A stretch of DNA of 64,000 nucleotides. It comes from Pseudomonas plecoglossicida NBRC 103162 = DSM 15088. Its GTDB lineage: Bacteria > Pseudomonadota > Gammaproteobacteria > Pseudomonadales > Pseudomonadaceae. Numbering within the stretch: the stretch's first letter is position 1; each line of letters begins with the position of its first letter. The notes under the pieces were generated by a model. The model worked only from the letters and a program-made list of their open reading frames with translations, had not been told where the DNA came from and made no database searches. Location: assembly GCF_000730665.1 (NCBI RefSeq), contig NZ_BBIV01000021.1, positions 1 through 64,000 on the forward strand. The letters are read 5' to 3'. Positions 20,705 to 31,076 of the stretch are shown piece by piece. A program made the translations under genes and the position numbers.

Positions 20705-21730
20705 TTAGCGGTAATCATTGAACAGGTCCGGGCGCGGCCCGGTGGATTCGCGCAGCACGATGCGCGGGGCGACGATGCGCTGCTCAGCCGTCGCCTCCCG
20801 GGTCGGCATGGCGATGCGCGACAGCAGCAGCGCCGCAGCACTTTCGCCCAGCTCGCGGATCGATTGGCCGACCGTGGTCAGCGGCGGGTAGACGTAACGG
20901 CTCAGTTCGATATCGTCGAAACCGATCACCGACAGCTCGCCCGGTACGCTGATGTTGCGCTCGGCCGCCGCACGCAGCACACCGAAGCCGATCATGTCGT
21001 TGCCGGCGAAGATCGCCGTGGGCCGCTTGCCGTCCAGCAGCTGCACGGCCGCCGCATGACCCCCGGGGCTGGTGAAGTCGCAATGCAGCACATGGGCGCT
21101 GCCCACGGCGACGCCCGCCTCGGCCATTGCACGCTGGAAACCGGCCAGGCGCAACTGGCTGACGCCGGTCTCGGCAGGGCCGCCAATATAGGCGATGTCG
21201 CGATGGCCCAGCTCCAGCAAATGGCAGGTCGCGAGGTAAGCGCCGTGTTCATGGTCGATACGCACAAGGTCCGCGTCCACACCTTCCAGTTCGCGGTCGA
21301 CGATGACCATTGGCGTGCGCACGTTGGCCAGGCTCTGCAACAGGTCGCTGTCTTCGCCCACCGACGCCACCACCAGGCCATCGATGCGCTTTTCCAGCAG
21401 CACGCGCAAATAGCTGCGCTGCTTCTGCGGGTTGTCGTCGGAGTTGCACAGGATCACGCAATAGCCATTGCGCTCGCAGGCGTCCTCGATACCCCGCGCC
21501 AGCTCGGCGAAATAAGGGTTGACGCTGTTGGGCACCAGCAAACCGATGGTGGCCGTGCTGCGCGCCTTGAGCGAGCGCGCCACGGCACTGGGCACGTAAT
21601 CGAGCTCGACGATGGCCGCCTCGACCTTGAGCCGCACCTGCTCGCTGACCGGCCGGGTCTTGTTCAGCACATGGGAAACGGTGGTGTAGGAAATACCCGC
21701 TAGTGCGGCGACGTCTTTGATGGTTGCCAT
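20705..21730 (-). CDS. rbsR: LacI-family repressor of the ribose operon
   Basis: The 341-residue protein has an N-terminal LacI helix-turn-helix (TIKDVAALAGISYTTVSHVL, residues 3-22) with hinge helix and a periplasmic-binding-type sensor domain. It is embedded in the operon between rbsC and rbsK. Its likely operator is the palindrome at 25291-25304 in front of rbsB, so it would autoregulate the whole transcript. Confidence 0.95.
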   Translation of the reverse strand: MATIKDVAALAGISYTTVSHVLNKTRPVSEQVRLKVEAAIVELDYVPSAVARSLKARSTATIGLLVPNSVNPYFAELARGIEDACERNGYCVILCNSDDNPQKQRSYLRVLLEKRIDGLVVASVGEDSDLLQSLANVRTPMVIVDRELEGVDADLVRIDHEHGAYLATCHLLELGHRDIAYIGGPAETGVSQLRLAGFQRAMAEAGVAVGSAHVLHCDFTSPGGHAAAVQLLDGKRPTAIFAGNDMIGFGVLRAAAERNISVPGELSVIGFDDIELSRYVYPPLTTVGQSIRELGESAAALLLSRIAMPTREATAEQRIVAPRIVLRESTGPRPDLFNDYR

Positions 21731-21736
21731 GTTTTT

Positions 21737-22732
21737 TCAGTTCCGCCGGTTCGCACGCCGGCTGCGATAAGTGTCGAGCACCACGGCGATGACGATGACC
21801 GCCCCGGTGATGATGCGTTTGGTCGGTTCCGATGCGCCGATCTGGGCCAGGCCTGCGGCCAGTACCGAGATGATCAGCACACCGAAGAAGGTGCTGATGA
21901 CCGAGCCGCGCCCGCCCATCAGGCTGGTGCCACCGATGACCACGGCGGCGATCACCTGCAGCTCGAGGCCGGAGCCGGCATTCGGGTCGGCCGCCTCCAG
22001 CCGGGAAATCTGGAACAGTGCCGCCAGGCCTGCGAGCAGCCCCATCAGCGCGAACACCAGTACCTTGTAGGGACGCGGGTCGATGCCGGCCAGGCGCACG
22101 GCCTCTTCGTTGGTGCCGATGCCGATCAGGTAGCGGCCGAACACCGTGCGGGTCAGCACCAGTTGGGCAACGATGATCACCAGCAGGGCAATGATGAAGG
22201 CCGGCGAGATGCCGAAGGCGATCGGGTTGGAGAACCAGGCATAGGCATCGCCGATGTAGGCGGTGCGCGAGTCGGTGAACTGGTAGGCCAGGCCTCGGGC
22301 CATTTCCAGCACACCCAGGGAAACGATGAACGACGGAATACGCCAGGCCACGGTCACCGCCCCGGTGACACTCCCCGCCAGGGCCGCGACGGCCATGCCG
22401 AGCAGGGCCGACGGCAGCACGCCCCAGCCCCAGCCGAGGATCGCCACGCTGACCGTGGACGCCGCCAGGGCCAGCACCGAGCCGACCGACAGGTCGATGC
22501 CGCCGATGATCAGCACGAAGGTCATGCCCACGGCCAGCACCATCAGGTCGGGAATCTGGTTGGCCAGGGTGCTGAAGGTGGCGTAGGACCAAAAGTGGCT
22601 GCTGAGCAGCGAGAACAGCACGATCATCGCCAGCAAGGCGCCGGCCAGGCCCAGGTACGTGCCAAGGCCGAAGTAGCTGGCGCTGCGGCGGGTGGTCGAG
22701 CCGTCGGTGGTTTCGAGCGGTGTGGTCTTCAT
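21737..22732 (-). CDS. rbsC: Ribose ABC transporter permease
   Basis: A 331-residue inner-membrane permease with about eight to ten hydrophobic segments and the conserved cytoplasmic loop typical of BPD_transp_2 permeases (GIGTNEEAVRLAGI). It overlaps the end of rbsA by four bases. Confidence 0.97.
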   Translation of the reverse strand: MKTTPLETTDGSTTRRSASYFGLGTYLGLAGALLAMIVLFSLLSSHFWSYATFSTLANQIPDLMVLAVGMTFVLIIGGIDLSVGSVLALAASTVSVAILGWGWGVLPSALLGMAVAALAGSVTGAVTVAWRIPSFIVSLGVLEMARGLAYQFTDSRTAYIGDAYAWFSNPIAFGISPAFIIALLVIIVAQLVLTRTVFGRYLIGIGTNEEAVRLAGIDPRPYKVLVFALMGLLAGLAALFQISRLEAADPNAGSGLELQVIAAVVIGGTSLMGGRGSVISTFFGVLIISVLAAGLAQIGASEPTKRIITGAVIVIAVVLDTYRSRRANRRN

Positions 22733-24288
22733 GCATCCATCCTGGGGGCTGCGTCGTGCAGCAAAGCATCACGTTTCTGGTAGCCGGCGAACGCGGCAGC
22801 GAGCAGCTGGTCCTGGCTCCAATGATCACGGTCGAAGGTGTCGATCAGGCGACCGGCGCTGAGCACGGCGATGCGGTCGCAGATCAGCATCAGCTCGCGC
22901 AGGTCGCTGGATACCACCACCAGCGCCTTGCCCTGGCGGGCCAGTTCGGCGAGCAGACCGTAGATGTCGAACTTGGCGCCAACGTCGATGCCGCGAGTCG
23001 GCTCGTCGAACAGCAGCACCTGGCAGTCGCGCTCCAGCCAGCGGCCGATCACCACCTTCTGCTGGTTGCCGCCCGACAGCTCGCCGACGACCTGGGCAGC
23101 ACCGGCACTGCGGATGCGCATGGCGGCGATCTGCCGCTCGGCCAGCGCCCGCTCGGCGTCGCCGTCGAGCACGCCAGCGCGGGACACGGCGCCCAGGTTG
23201 CCCAAGGCGATGTTTGCGCTGATCGACTGCGACAACAGCAGGCCTTCGCCCTTGCGGTCCTCGGTGATCAAGGCGATGCCGGCCTTGACCGCCGCCTTGG
23301 GCGAGTCGATGGTCACCGGCCGAGGCGGCTGGCCGAGGGCGATGCTGCCGCTGTCGGCCCGGTCTGCACCGAAGATCAGCCGCAGCAGTTCGGTGCGCCC
23401 GGCGCCGATCAGGCCGGAGATGCCGAAGATCTCCCCTGCCCTGACCTCCAGCGATACGTCGCGCACCTTGTCGCCGCGGCACAGGTGCTCGACCTTGAGC
23501 AGCGGCGCGCCGATCGTGCGGCGGCCCAGGTCGATGTGTTCGCCCAGCTCGCGGCCGACCATCAGGTTGACCAGCTGGTTGCTGCTGTAGCGCTGGATCG
23601 GCTCGTCGCACACCCGCTTGCCGTCGCGCAGCACGACGATGCGCTGGGCAACGCGCTGCAGCTCTTCAAGCCGATGGGAGATGTAGACGATGGCCACGCC
23701 ACGCTGGCGCAGGCGTTCGATCTGCACGAACAGCAGCTCCACCTCGCGGGCGGTGAGCATGGCCGTGGGTTCGTCGAAGATCAGCACATGGCAGTCGCCG
23801 ATCAGGTTGCGGGCGATCTCGACCATCTGCTGGTGGCCGATGCCCAACTCGCCGACCGGGGTGTCCGGGTCGATGGCATCGAGGCCGACCTGGGCCATGG
23901 CGGCGGTGGCCAGTTGGCGCAGGCGCTTGTGGTTGATCCAGCCGAAACGGCTGGGCAGGTTGTCGAGGAACAGGTTCTCGGCCACGGTCAGGGTCGGCAG
24001 CAGGTTGAGTTCTTGCATCACCATGCGCACGCCCAGGCGCTCGGCATCGCTGCGGCTGGCGGGGGCATAGGCCTGGCCACGGTAGCGCATATGCCCGGTG
24101 GTGGGCGTTTCCAGGCCACTGATGAGCTTGGACAGGGTGCTCTTGCCCGCGCCGTTCTCACCGGTCAGGGCCAGCACCTCGCCGGCGCGCAGGGTCAGGC
24201 TGATGTCGCCGAGCACAGGCTGGGCATAGCTTTTGCCCAACCCGGTGGCAATCAGCACCCCCTCCTCAGCCGCTGCGGACATGGCCAT
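22729..24288 (-). CDS. rbsA: Ribose ABC transporter ATP-binding protein
   Basis: This 519-residue tandem ABC ATPase drives ribose uptake. The first cassette has GENGAGKST and a Walker B FDEPTA; the second cassette has the degenerate GLIGAGRTE loop and LFDEPTRGID. This asymmetric layout is normal for sugar ABC importers of this family. It lies 12 bases after rbsB. Confidence 0.97.
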   Translation of the reverse strand: MAMSAAAEEGVLIATGLGKSYAQPVLGDISLTLRAGEVLALTGENGAGKSTLSKLISGLETPTTGHMRYRGQAYAPASRSDAERLGVRMVMQELNLLPTLTVAENLFLDNLPSRFGWINHKRLRQLATAAMAQVGLDAIDPDTPVGELGIGHQQMVEIARNLIGDCHVLIFDEPTAMLTAREVELLFVQIERLRQRGVAIVYISHRLEELQRVAQRIVVLRDGKRVCDEPIQRYSSNQLVNLMVGRELGEHIDLGRRTIGAPLLKVEHLCRGDKVRDVSLEVRAGEIFGISGLIGAGRTELLRLIFGADRADSGSIALGQPPRPVTIDSPKAAVKAGIALITEDRKGEGLLLSQSISANIALGNLGAVSRAGVLDGDAERALAERQIAAMRIRSAGAAQVVGELSGGNQQKVVIGRWLERDCQVLLFDEPTRGIDVGAKFDIYGLLAELARQGKALVVVSSDLRELMLICDRIAVLSAGRLIDTFDRDHWSQDQLLAAAFAGYQKRDALLHDAAPRMDA

Positions 24289-24300
24289 CTCTCCCGGGCG

Positions 24301-25254
24301 TCAGGGTTGGGTGATCAAGGTGACCGGGGTCTGGATGACGTTGTCGGCATCCACGTCCGGCTTCTCGCCATTGATCATCTTCAGCGCCGCCTGGATACCG
24401 AACACCGCCTGCTGGCTGGCAGCCTGGTCGAGGGTGGCGAGCACGCGGCCGTCCTTGAGCATCGGCTTGATGGCGTTGATGTTGTCGTAGCCGACCACTT
24501 GCACCTGGCCGGTCTTGCCGGCGGCGCGCACCGCCGAGACGGCGCCCAGGGCCATACTGTCGTTGCCCGCCAGCAGGGCCTTGAGGTCGGGGTATTCGTT
24601 GAGCATCGAAGCGGCGACGCTGTTGCCCTTGTCTATTTCCCAGTTGCCGGACTGCGTCGAGACGATCTTCATCCCAGCAGCGTCCATGGCGTCCTTGAAG
24701 CCCGCTGTGCGCTGCTGGGCATTGGTGGTGGTCGACACGCCTTCGATGATGCCGACCTGGTCACCGGCCTTGAGCTTTTCCTTGGCCAGGTAGTCGCCGA
24801 CCAGGCGCGCACCCTTGCGGTTGTCGGGGCCGACGAAGGGCACGCTGATGCCTTTGCTCTTGAGCAGTTCGGGGTCCAGGCGGTTGTCGATGTTGATGAC
24901 AATGACGCCCTGGTCCATGGCTTTCTTCACAGCGGATACCAGCGCCTTGGAATCGGCCGGGGCAATCACCAGCGCCTTGGCGCCCGAATTGACCATCTGC
25001 TCGACGATGCGTATCTGCTCGCCGGTGTCCGTCTCGTTCTTGATGCCGTTGGCCACCAGTTCGAAGTCATCGGCATGGTCTTTCTGATAGTCCTTGGCGC
25101 CGTCCTCCATGGTGCGGAAGAACTCGTTGGCCAGGGACTTCATCACCAGCGCAACCTTCGGCTTGTCTTCTGCGTGGGCAGAAAACGGCAGGGCGAGGGA
25201 CAAGGAGGAAATGATGGCGAGCGCCAGCAGACGACCGGGGAACGGCAGCTTCAT
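24301..25254 (-). CDS. rbsB: Periplasmic ribose-binding protein
   Basis: The 317-residue precursor has a signal peptide (to about SAHA, residue 28) and a type I periplasmic-binding fold (KVALVMKSLANEFFRTM onwards). It delivers ribose to RbsAC. It is the first gene of the operon rbsB-A-C-R-K-D, followed by the nucleoside hydrolase. Confidence 0.96.
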   Translation of the reverse strand: MKLPFPGRLLALAIISSLSLALPFSAHAEDKPKVALVMKSLANEFFRTMEDGAKDYQKDHADDFELVANGIKNETDTGEQIRIVEQMVNSGAKALVIAPADSKALVSAVKKAMDQGVIVINIDNRLDPELLKSKGISVPFVGPDNRKGARLVGDYLAKEKLKAGDQVGIIEGVSTTTNAQQRTAGFKDAMDAAGMKIVSTQSGNWEIDKGNSVAASMLNEYPDLKALLAGNDSMALGAVSAVRAAGKTGQVQVVGYDNINAIKPMLKDGRVLATLDQAASQQAVFGIQAALKMINGEKPDVDADNVIQTPVTLITQP

Positions 25255-26683
<1,429 letters not shown>

Positions 26684-26754
26684 TCGCCCCGGCGAGACCT
26701 GGGTCACGGGGCTTTCACCTGACAGGCTGTTGCGAAAACCATCACAGTGAAATA

Positions 26755-26770
26755 CTGTACGCACATACAG
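26755..26770 (+). promoter_or_regulatory. LexA (SOS) box upstream of the DUF1654 gene
   Basis: CTGTACGCACATACAG has the CTGT-N8-ACAG layout of the gamma-proteobacterial LexA operator, with TA-type flanks. It ends 20 bases before the GTG start of the next gene, overlapping where its promoter must be. Confidence 0.75.
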
Positions 26771-26790
26771 CAACAACAAGGAAAAGCCCC

Positions 26791-27033
26791 GTGGCCAGTA
26801 CCGCCCCTGAAACACCAAGCAGCTATGAACGACTGGGTCTGCGCATCCAGAAGATCATCAACAGCCCCACCGCCCAGCGCAGTCGCGCCGCGCTGATCTT
26901 CCGCCTGACGGACGAGTCGCCGGACGACTGGGAGACGCTGCTGGAGGAAATCGCCGAGAACGACAACGTCACCCTCGCCCATCGCGACGATGGTGGCGTG
27001 CAGATTTTCTGGACAGTGCCCAAGGAAGACTGA
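26791..27033 (+). CDS. DUF1654 family protein, probably SOS-controlled
   Basis: The 80-residue protein (GTG start, AAGGAAAAG upstream) matches DUF1654, a small family largely restricted to Pseudomonas and its phages. It has an N-terminal helical part (SSYERLGLRIQKIINSP) and a C-terminal part ending in a beta-like VQIFWTV. Function is unknown. A LexA-type box directly upstream suggests induction by DNA damage. Confidence 0.8.
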   Translation: MASTAPETPSSYERLGLRIQKIINSPTAQRSRAALIFRLTDESPDDWETLLEEIAENDNVTLAHRDDGGVQIFWTVPKED

Positions 27034-27080
27034 ACGCCCAGGGCGCGGCAAACGGGCCGCGCCACTTCAGGGCCTGTGGC

Positions 27081-27506
27081 TCAGCTCAGGGTCTGCAGGT
27101 AGGCGCTGGCTTCCTGGTAACGGGCCAGCCGCGCCAGGTCGGCGGGGCCGGGACACGGGATGCGGGTAAGGTCGCTGTTGTCCGCAAGGTCCGCCAGTTT
27201 CACGGTGCGGGCCAACGGGTCGACGCCCAGGCGCACCACGAAATCCTCGTAGCGTTCACCCTCGCGCCGGCTCAGGGCCAGCAAGGCGGCGAGTATCTTG
27301 AGTGCGAAGCCTTCTCGCGCAAGGTCGGACAGCGTAAGCGAAGTGTCTTCGATGACATCGTGCAGCACAGCGACGATCCGCTGTTCAGGGGTGGAAACCC
27401 GCATCATCACCCGCAAGGGGTGAAGGATATAGGCTGCACCACCCTTGTCGTATTGCCCTTCATGCGCTCTGGCGGCCACGACGATGGCCCGTTCCAGTGT
27501 AGACAT
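27081..27506 (-). CDS. HD-domain hydrolase, SpoT/MESH1-like
   Basis: The 141-residue protein shows the HD signature in the RelA/SpoT style: HPLRV, then LHDVIEDT and then KLADLADN. It lacks synthetase and regulatory domains, so it resembles small (p)ppGpp or nucleotide hydrolases. Substrate is not known from sequence alone. A GAGGT motif precedes the ATG at 27506. Confidence 0.85.
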   Translation of the reverse strand: MSTLERAIVVAARAHEGQYDKGGAAYILHPLRVMMRVSTPEQRIVAVLHDVIEDTSLTLSDLAREGFALKILAALLALSRREGERYEDFVVRLGVDPLARTVKLADLADNSDLTRIPCPGPADLARLARYQEASAYLQTLS

Positions 27507-27593
27507 GAGGTCCTCCCCGTTTGGCCATCTCCCACGGCAAGCATAGCCCGCTCGGCAGGGAGATGACAGGGCGCCTTTCCCGGCTACTCGGGG

Positions 27594-28166
27594 TCAGCGT
27601 TGGGCGCCGTGCTGGATGACCACCGAATCGGTCCCCAGCTTGGCCATGACCTCGGCCTTGCGCGCCTCGGCCTCTTCCCGGGTCGGGAACGGGCCCATCA
27701 GCACCACCGGTTTGCCCTCACGGTATTCGACCGAGGACGGGATGCCTTTCTCGATCAGCCGCGCGGTCATGTCGCTCAGTGCGCCCATGTTCGCGCCCTG
27801 GATCACCTCGACATCCCAGCCTTCTGGCGCCGGCTGACCGGCCAGTGCATCGGCACGGCGCTGCAAGTCGGCGCCTCCGCACAGTTCACGGATGCGCAGG
27901 TTGTTGCCGCTGTCGTCGACGATGATCTGGTACTGGCCGTCGTCACCCTTGATGGCCACATAGCTGCGGTAGGCTTCGTACTGCCCGGCCTCGTCCTTGC
28001 CACGCACCTGGCCGCAGATGGTGCCCTTGGTGTCGATCCGCACGTTGCCGAACTTGGCGGTCTTGGGGTTGTGCAAGTGCTCGGCCACCTGCTTGTGCAC
28101 GCCTTCGACCTCGTTCTCACAGCCCGCCAGGGCCAGCACTGCCATTACCACTGCCAGTTTGCGCAC
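27594..28166 (-). CDS. Lipoprotein with SPOR domain
   Basis: The 190-residue precursor starts at GTG 28166 with GGAGG seven bases upstream. It has a lipobox LAGC (Cys16) and ends in a SPOR domain (about 115-187, VEVIQGANMGALSDMTARLIEKG onwards), a peptidoglycan-binding fold common in division proteins. The middle part is not recognised. A longer frame upstream lacks a signal peptide and was not used. Confidence 0.82.
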   Translation of the reverse strand: MRKLAVVMAVLALAGCENEVEGVHKQVAEHLHNPKTAKFGNVRIDTKGTICGQVRGKDEAGQYEAYRSYVAIKGDDGQYQIIVDDSGNNLRIRELCGGADLQRRADALAGQPAPEGWDVEVIQGANMGALSDMTARLIEKGIPSSVEYREGKPVVLMGPFPTREEAEARKAEVMAKLGTDSVVIQHGAQR

Positions 28167-28431
28167 GCGTGTACCTCCAGATTCGAAGGCGCGGATTCTA
28201 ACATGCTGGCCCACGGCCCGGACCGCGACCATACGTTACATCCTGCAACAGCCGCTCGTCCGGTGACGCCGGGTAAAAACCATTGCCCGCGACAGAATCT
28301 GTCGCCAGTTGACGGTAACGTCGCCACCCACGGCACTGCCCAACTCGACTTCGACATGGCAATATGCCACCGAACAGCAGTAGATTTGCCTCTGCACTAC
28401 ACGCTCACTTCGATAGCACAAGGAAGTCATG

Positions 28432-29484
28432 ATGTCCGAAGCCAAGGACACCGTCCTCAGGCAGCTGACGCTTTTGCGCCAGATCCCCGAGTACCCGCGC
28501 TACATCAGCGCCCAGACGCTGCTCGAAAAGCTGCTCGAACGTGGCTATCGGGTGGATCTTCGCACTGTACAGCGAGACCTCAACCGTCTTTCATCGCCCT
28601 TCTCGTTGACCAACACCAAGAAGGGTGGCCGCAATGAATGGAGCTACATCAAAGGCAGTCCCCTGGACCTCAGGGACATGGAGCCTTCCACCGCCCTGGC
28701 CCTCTATCTGGCGGAAAGCCACCTGCGCCCCCTGCTGCCGCAAAGCGTTGTCGACCTGCTGGGGCCTCAATTCAACAAGGCTCGCAACTACCTCGACAAC
28801 CTTGGCCAGAACGATCTGGCGCACTGGGCCAAGCGCGTGCGCACCCACCCCAACGGCAAGGCCCTGCTGCCCGCCCAGGTCGACACCCAGGTCTGGCGGA
28901 CAGTCTCCAGTGCCTTGTTGGCCAGCCGTCAGCTGCAGGTCGATTACCTGAGCCGCAGCAAGGCCGATACCAAGTCGCTGATCATCCACCCTGCCGGCCT
29001 CGTCTCTCGCCAGTCCATCAGCTACCTGATCGGCACCGTCGACGGCTACAGCGACCTGCGCCAGTTCGCCCTGCACCGCATCCGCAAGGCCGAGTGCCTC
29101 GACAGCGCAGCCAACGAACGCCCGGACTTCGAGATCGACCACTACATCCGCCAACACCTCAACAGTGCCACCGCCATCGAGCCGGTAGAACTGATCGCCG
29201 ATATCTCTCCACACATCGCCTGGTTGCTTGGCGAGACCCCGCTGAGTGCGCAACAGACACTCGAGCCGCTGCCAGGCAGCGACTGGAAACGCCTGCGCGC
29301 CACGGTACCGGACGACCAGGAGACGCTCTGGTGGATCTTCGGGCTGGGCGAAAACGTGCGCGTGCACCAGCCCGCAAGCTGGGTTCAGGCCATCAGGCGG
29401 CGGTCCATGAGCGTCGTCGCGATGTACCAGCCACCCAGCGAACCGACACCGGACCCACAGCCAACCCCTTGCTTGACCGCATAG
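28432..29484 (+). CDS. WYL-domain transcriptional regulator
   Basis: The 350-residue protein has an N-terminal winged helix (AQTLLEKLLERGYRVDLRTV, about 25-44), a central WYL ligand-sensing domain (QVDYLSRSKADTKSLIIHP) and a C-terminal WCX extension. Two adjacent ATGs exist; I prefer 28432, which has better spacing to AGGAAG. Regulators of this type often control phage-defence operons. It is the first gene of the co-directional GTPase cluster, 47 bases before the next gene, which suggests it controls that cluster. Confidence 0.9.
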   Translation: MSEAKDTVLRQLTLLRQIPEYPRYISAQTLLEKLLERGYRVDLRTVQRDLNRLSSPFSLTNTKKGGRNEWSYIKGSPLDLRDMEPSTALALYLAESHLRPLLPQSVVDLLGPQFNKARNYLDNLGQNDLAHWAKRVRTHPNGKALLPAQVDTQVWRTVSSALLASRQLQVDYLSRSKADTKSLIIHPAGLVSRQSISYLIGTVDGYSDLRQFALHRIRKAECLDSAANERPDFEIDHYIRQHLNSATAIEPVELIADISPHIAWLLGETPLSAQQTLEPLPGSDWKRLRATVPDDQETLWWIFGLGENVRVHQPASWVQAIRRRSMSVVAMYQPPSEPTPDPQPTPCLTA

Positions 29485-29531
29485 CCTCCGGGCTCCATGC
29501 CTTCGACAACCACGAACAACAGGTAGACACC

Positions 29532-30638
29532 ATGGAAACAGCAGCACCCGCCATTCAAGATCAAATCGACGACGCCATCAAAAATGCCGTGAGGGGAGTA
29601 GGCAAAGTGAACATCATCATCGCCGGGAAAACGGGCGTCGGAAAAAGCACCCTGATCAATACCGTGTTCCGTGGGGAGCTGGCCAAGACCGGTTCCGGTC
29701 ACCCTGTGACCCAACGCGCCGAGGAAATCTCCAAGCCCGGCCATCCCATCACGATCATCGACACCAAGGGTCTTGAACTTCACGACTACGAGGAAATCAT
29801 CGGGGATCTCAGGAATGAGATCAACGAGCGCTCTGCCGAACACGATGAAAACAAGCACATTCATGCCGCGTGGCTGTGCATTCACGAAGATGGACGACGA
29901 ATCGAAGACGCCGAGAAGCAACTCTGCGAAATGCTGGCGCAGAAGAACATTCCGGTCGTCGTGGCGATCACCAAGTCGCGCTCCGACAACGGTTTTCGCG
30001 ATCAGGTCAAGGCAGCACTGCCTGGCGCCGCCGCCGTGGTGTCGGTCAGGGCACTGGCAGAGCAGTTCGAGGATGACGGCGAAACGTTCGAGCTGAAGGT
30101 AAAAGGTATAAACGAGCTCATTACAGAAACATCGAAGCTTCTGCCCGAAGCCAAACAGCGCGCCTATGCCAATGCGCTGAACTCGCGCCATGCAGCGTCA
30201 ACGAAGCTGAAGATCGCACAAGCCGAGAAAGAAGTGAACATTGCCGCGGCGGCGGCCATGGCAGCCGGCGCGACACCGATCCCGTTCTCGGATTCCATCC
30301 TGCTGGTACCCATCCAGGCTGGCATGCTCGCCAAGGTCGGTGTCACCTTCGGCATGGAAACCAGTGCTGCCGCATTGACCACACTGGTGACCTCGTCCCT
30401 GGGCGCCAGCGCGGCCACCCTGGCCGGGCGTGCGCTGGTCACGGGGCTGCTGAAGATGATCCCCGGGGTCGGCACGGTGGCGGGCGGGGCCATTGCCGGC
30501 ACCGCCGCCGCCGCCCTGACCAAGACCCTGGGCAATACCTACATCTCGATCCTGACCGCGTTCATCGAGAACAACCCTGGCAAGGAACTGGACATCGACC
30601 TGATCGCCATGGAGCTGAAGAAAAAGCTCTCGTTCTGA
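29532..30638 (+). CDS. Era-like GTPase with C-terminal DUF697-like region
   Basis: The 368-residue protein has G1 AGKTGVGKST (31-40), a G2 threonine (60) and G3 DTKG (77-80). The fourth motif is TKSR rather than NKxD, so guanine specificity may be relaxed. From about residue 225 a hydrophobic Ala/Gly-rich region (TPIPFSDSILLVPIQAGMLA) matches DUF697, a likely membrane-associating domain. A long in-frame extension upstream is shadow sequence of the WYL gene. I see no direct target; it probably senses or remodels membranes with the GTPases downstream. Confidence 0.88.
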   Translation: METAAPAIQDQIDDAIKNAVRGVGKVNIIIAGKTGVGKSTLINTVFRGELAKTGSGHPVTQRAEEISKPGHPITIIDTKGLELHDYEEIIGDLRNEINERSAEHDENKHIHAAWLCIHEDGRRIEDAEKQLCEMLAQKNIPVVVAITKSRSDNGFRDQVKAALPGAAAVVSVRALAEQFEDDGETFELKVKGINELITETSKLLPEAKQRAYANALNSRHAASTKLKIAQAEKEVNIAAAAAMAAGATPIPFSDSILLVPIQAGMLAKVGVTFGMETSAAALTTLVTSSLGASAATLAGRALVTGLLKMIPGVGTVAGGAIAGTAAAALTKTLGNTYISILTAFIENNPGKELDIDLIAMELKKKLSF

Positions 30639-30646
30639 CCCGTCGA

Positions 30647-30712
30647 GCGACAGGGCGACAGGGCGACAGGGCGACAGGGCGACAGGGCGACAGGGTTTGT
30701 CGCCCTGTCGCG
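30647..30712. repeat. Octanucleotide tandem repeat with inverted copy
   Basis: GCGACAGG is repeated six times without change (30647-30694), followed by a T-rich spacer and the reverse complement CGCCCTGTCGC. The last repeats and the inverted copy can form an 11-base-pair hairpin. It lies between two genes of the cluster, nine bases after the GTPase stop. Confidence 0.95.
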
Positions 30713-30745
30713 GCACAGTCTCCAGGTAAATCCTGGAGACCTTGA

Positions 30746-30955
30746 ATGCCAATAGCCCCCCTGCCCCGCACCTTCTTCTGCCCGCACTGTGGCTGGCAGC
30801 GCACCACCATTCCGGCCAGCGACGCCCTGCGGGTGGACATCGACTGGTTCTTCCGCTGCCCGACCTGCCAAAGCGAGCTGCAGATCCGGCCGGCCACCCG
30901 CGCGGAAATCATGAAGGTCCGACTGGCCCAGTTCTTTCGCCACCCAGGCCTCTAG
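30746..30955 (+). CDS. Small zinc-ribbon protein
   Basis: The 69-residue product has two CxxC knuckles (CPHC at 12-15, CPTC at 38-41), the pattern of a rubredoxin-like zinc ribbon. Nothing else is recognisable. It is in the same direction as the GTPase genes around it, with gaps of 107 and 121 bases. It may be a DNA- or protein-binding accessory of the cluster, or an unrelated small gene. Confidence 0.75.
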   Translation: MPIAPLPRTFFCPHCGWQRTTIPASDALRVDIDWFFRCPTCQSELQIRPATRAEIMKVRLAQFFRHPGL

Positions 30956-31076
30956 ATAAGCGGTTTGCGCCCCCCGCCCATGCTATCGAGCAATTGCAAA
31001 ACGGCTCGCACGAAGTCAGCATAGGGGCCGCCGAGGGCAGAATGCCACCATCGACATCGCTTTCAGGGAGTAAAGC

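Noticed and set aside
28638..29531. N-terminal extension of the first GTPase to 666 residues
   Set aside because: The added 298 residues are the WYL gene read in another frame (Arg/Pro/Gln-rich) and lie before a normal GTPase start at 29532.
30647..30712. CRISPR-like array
   Set aside because: The repeat unit is only eight bases with no spacers, so it is a simple tandem repeat.
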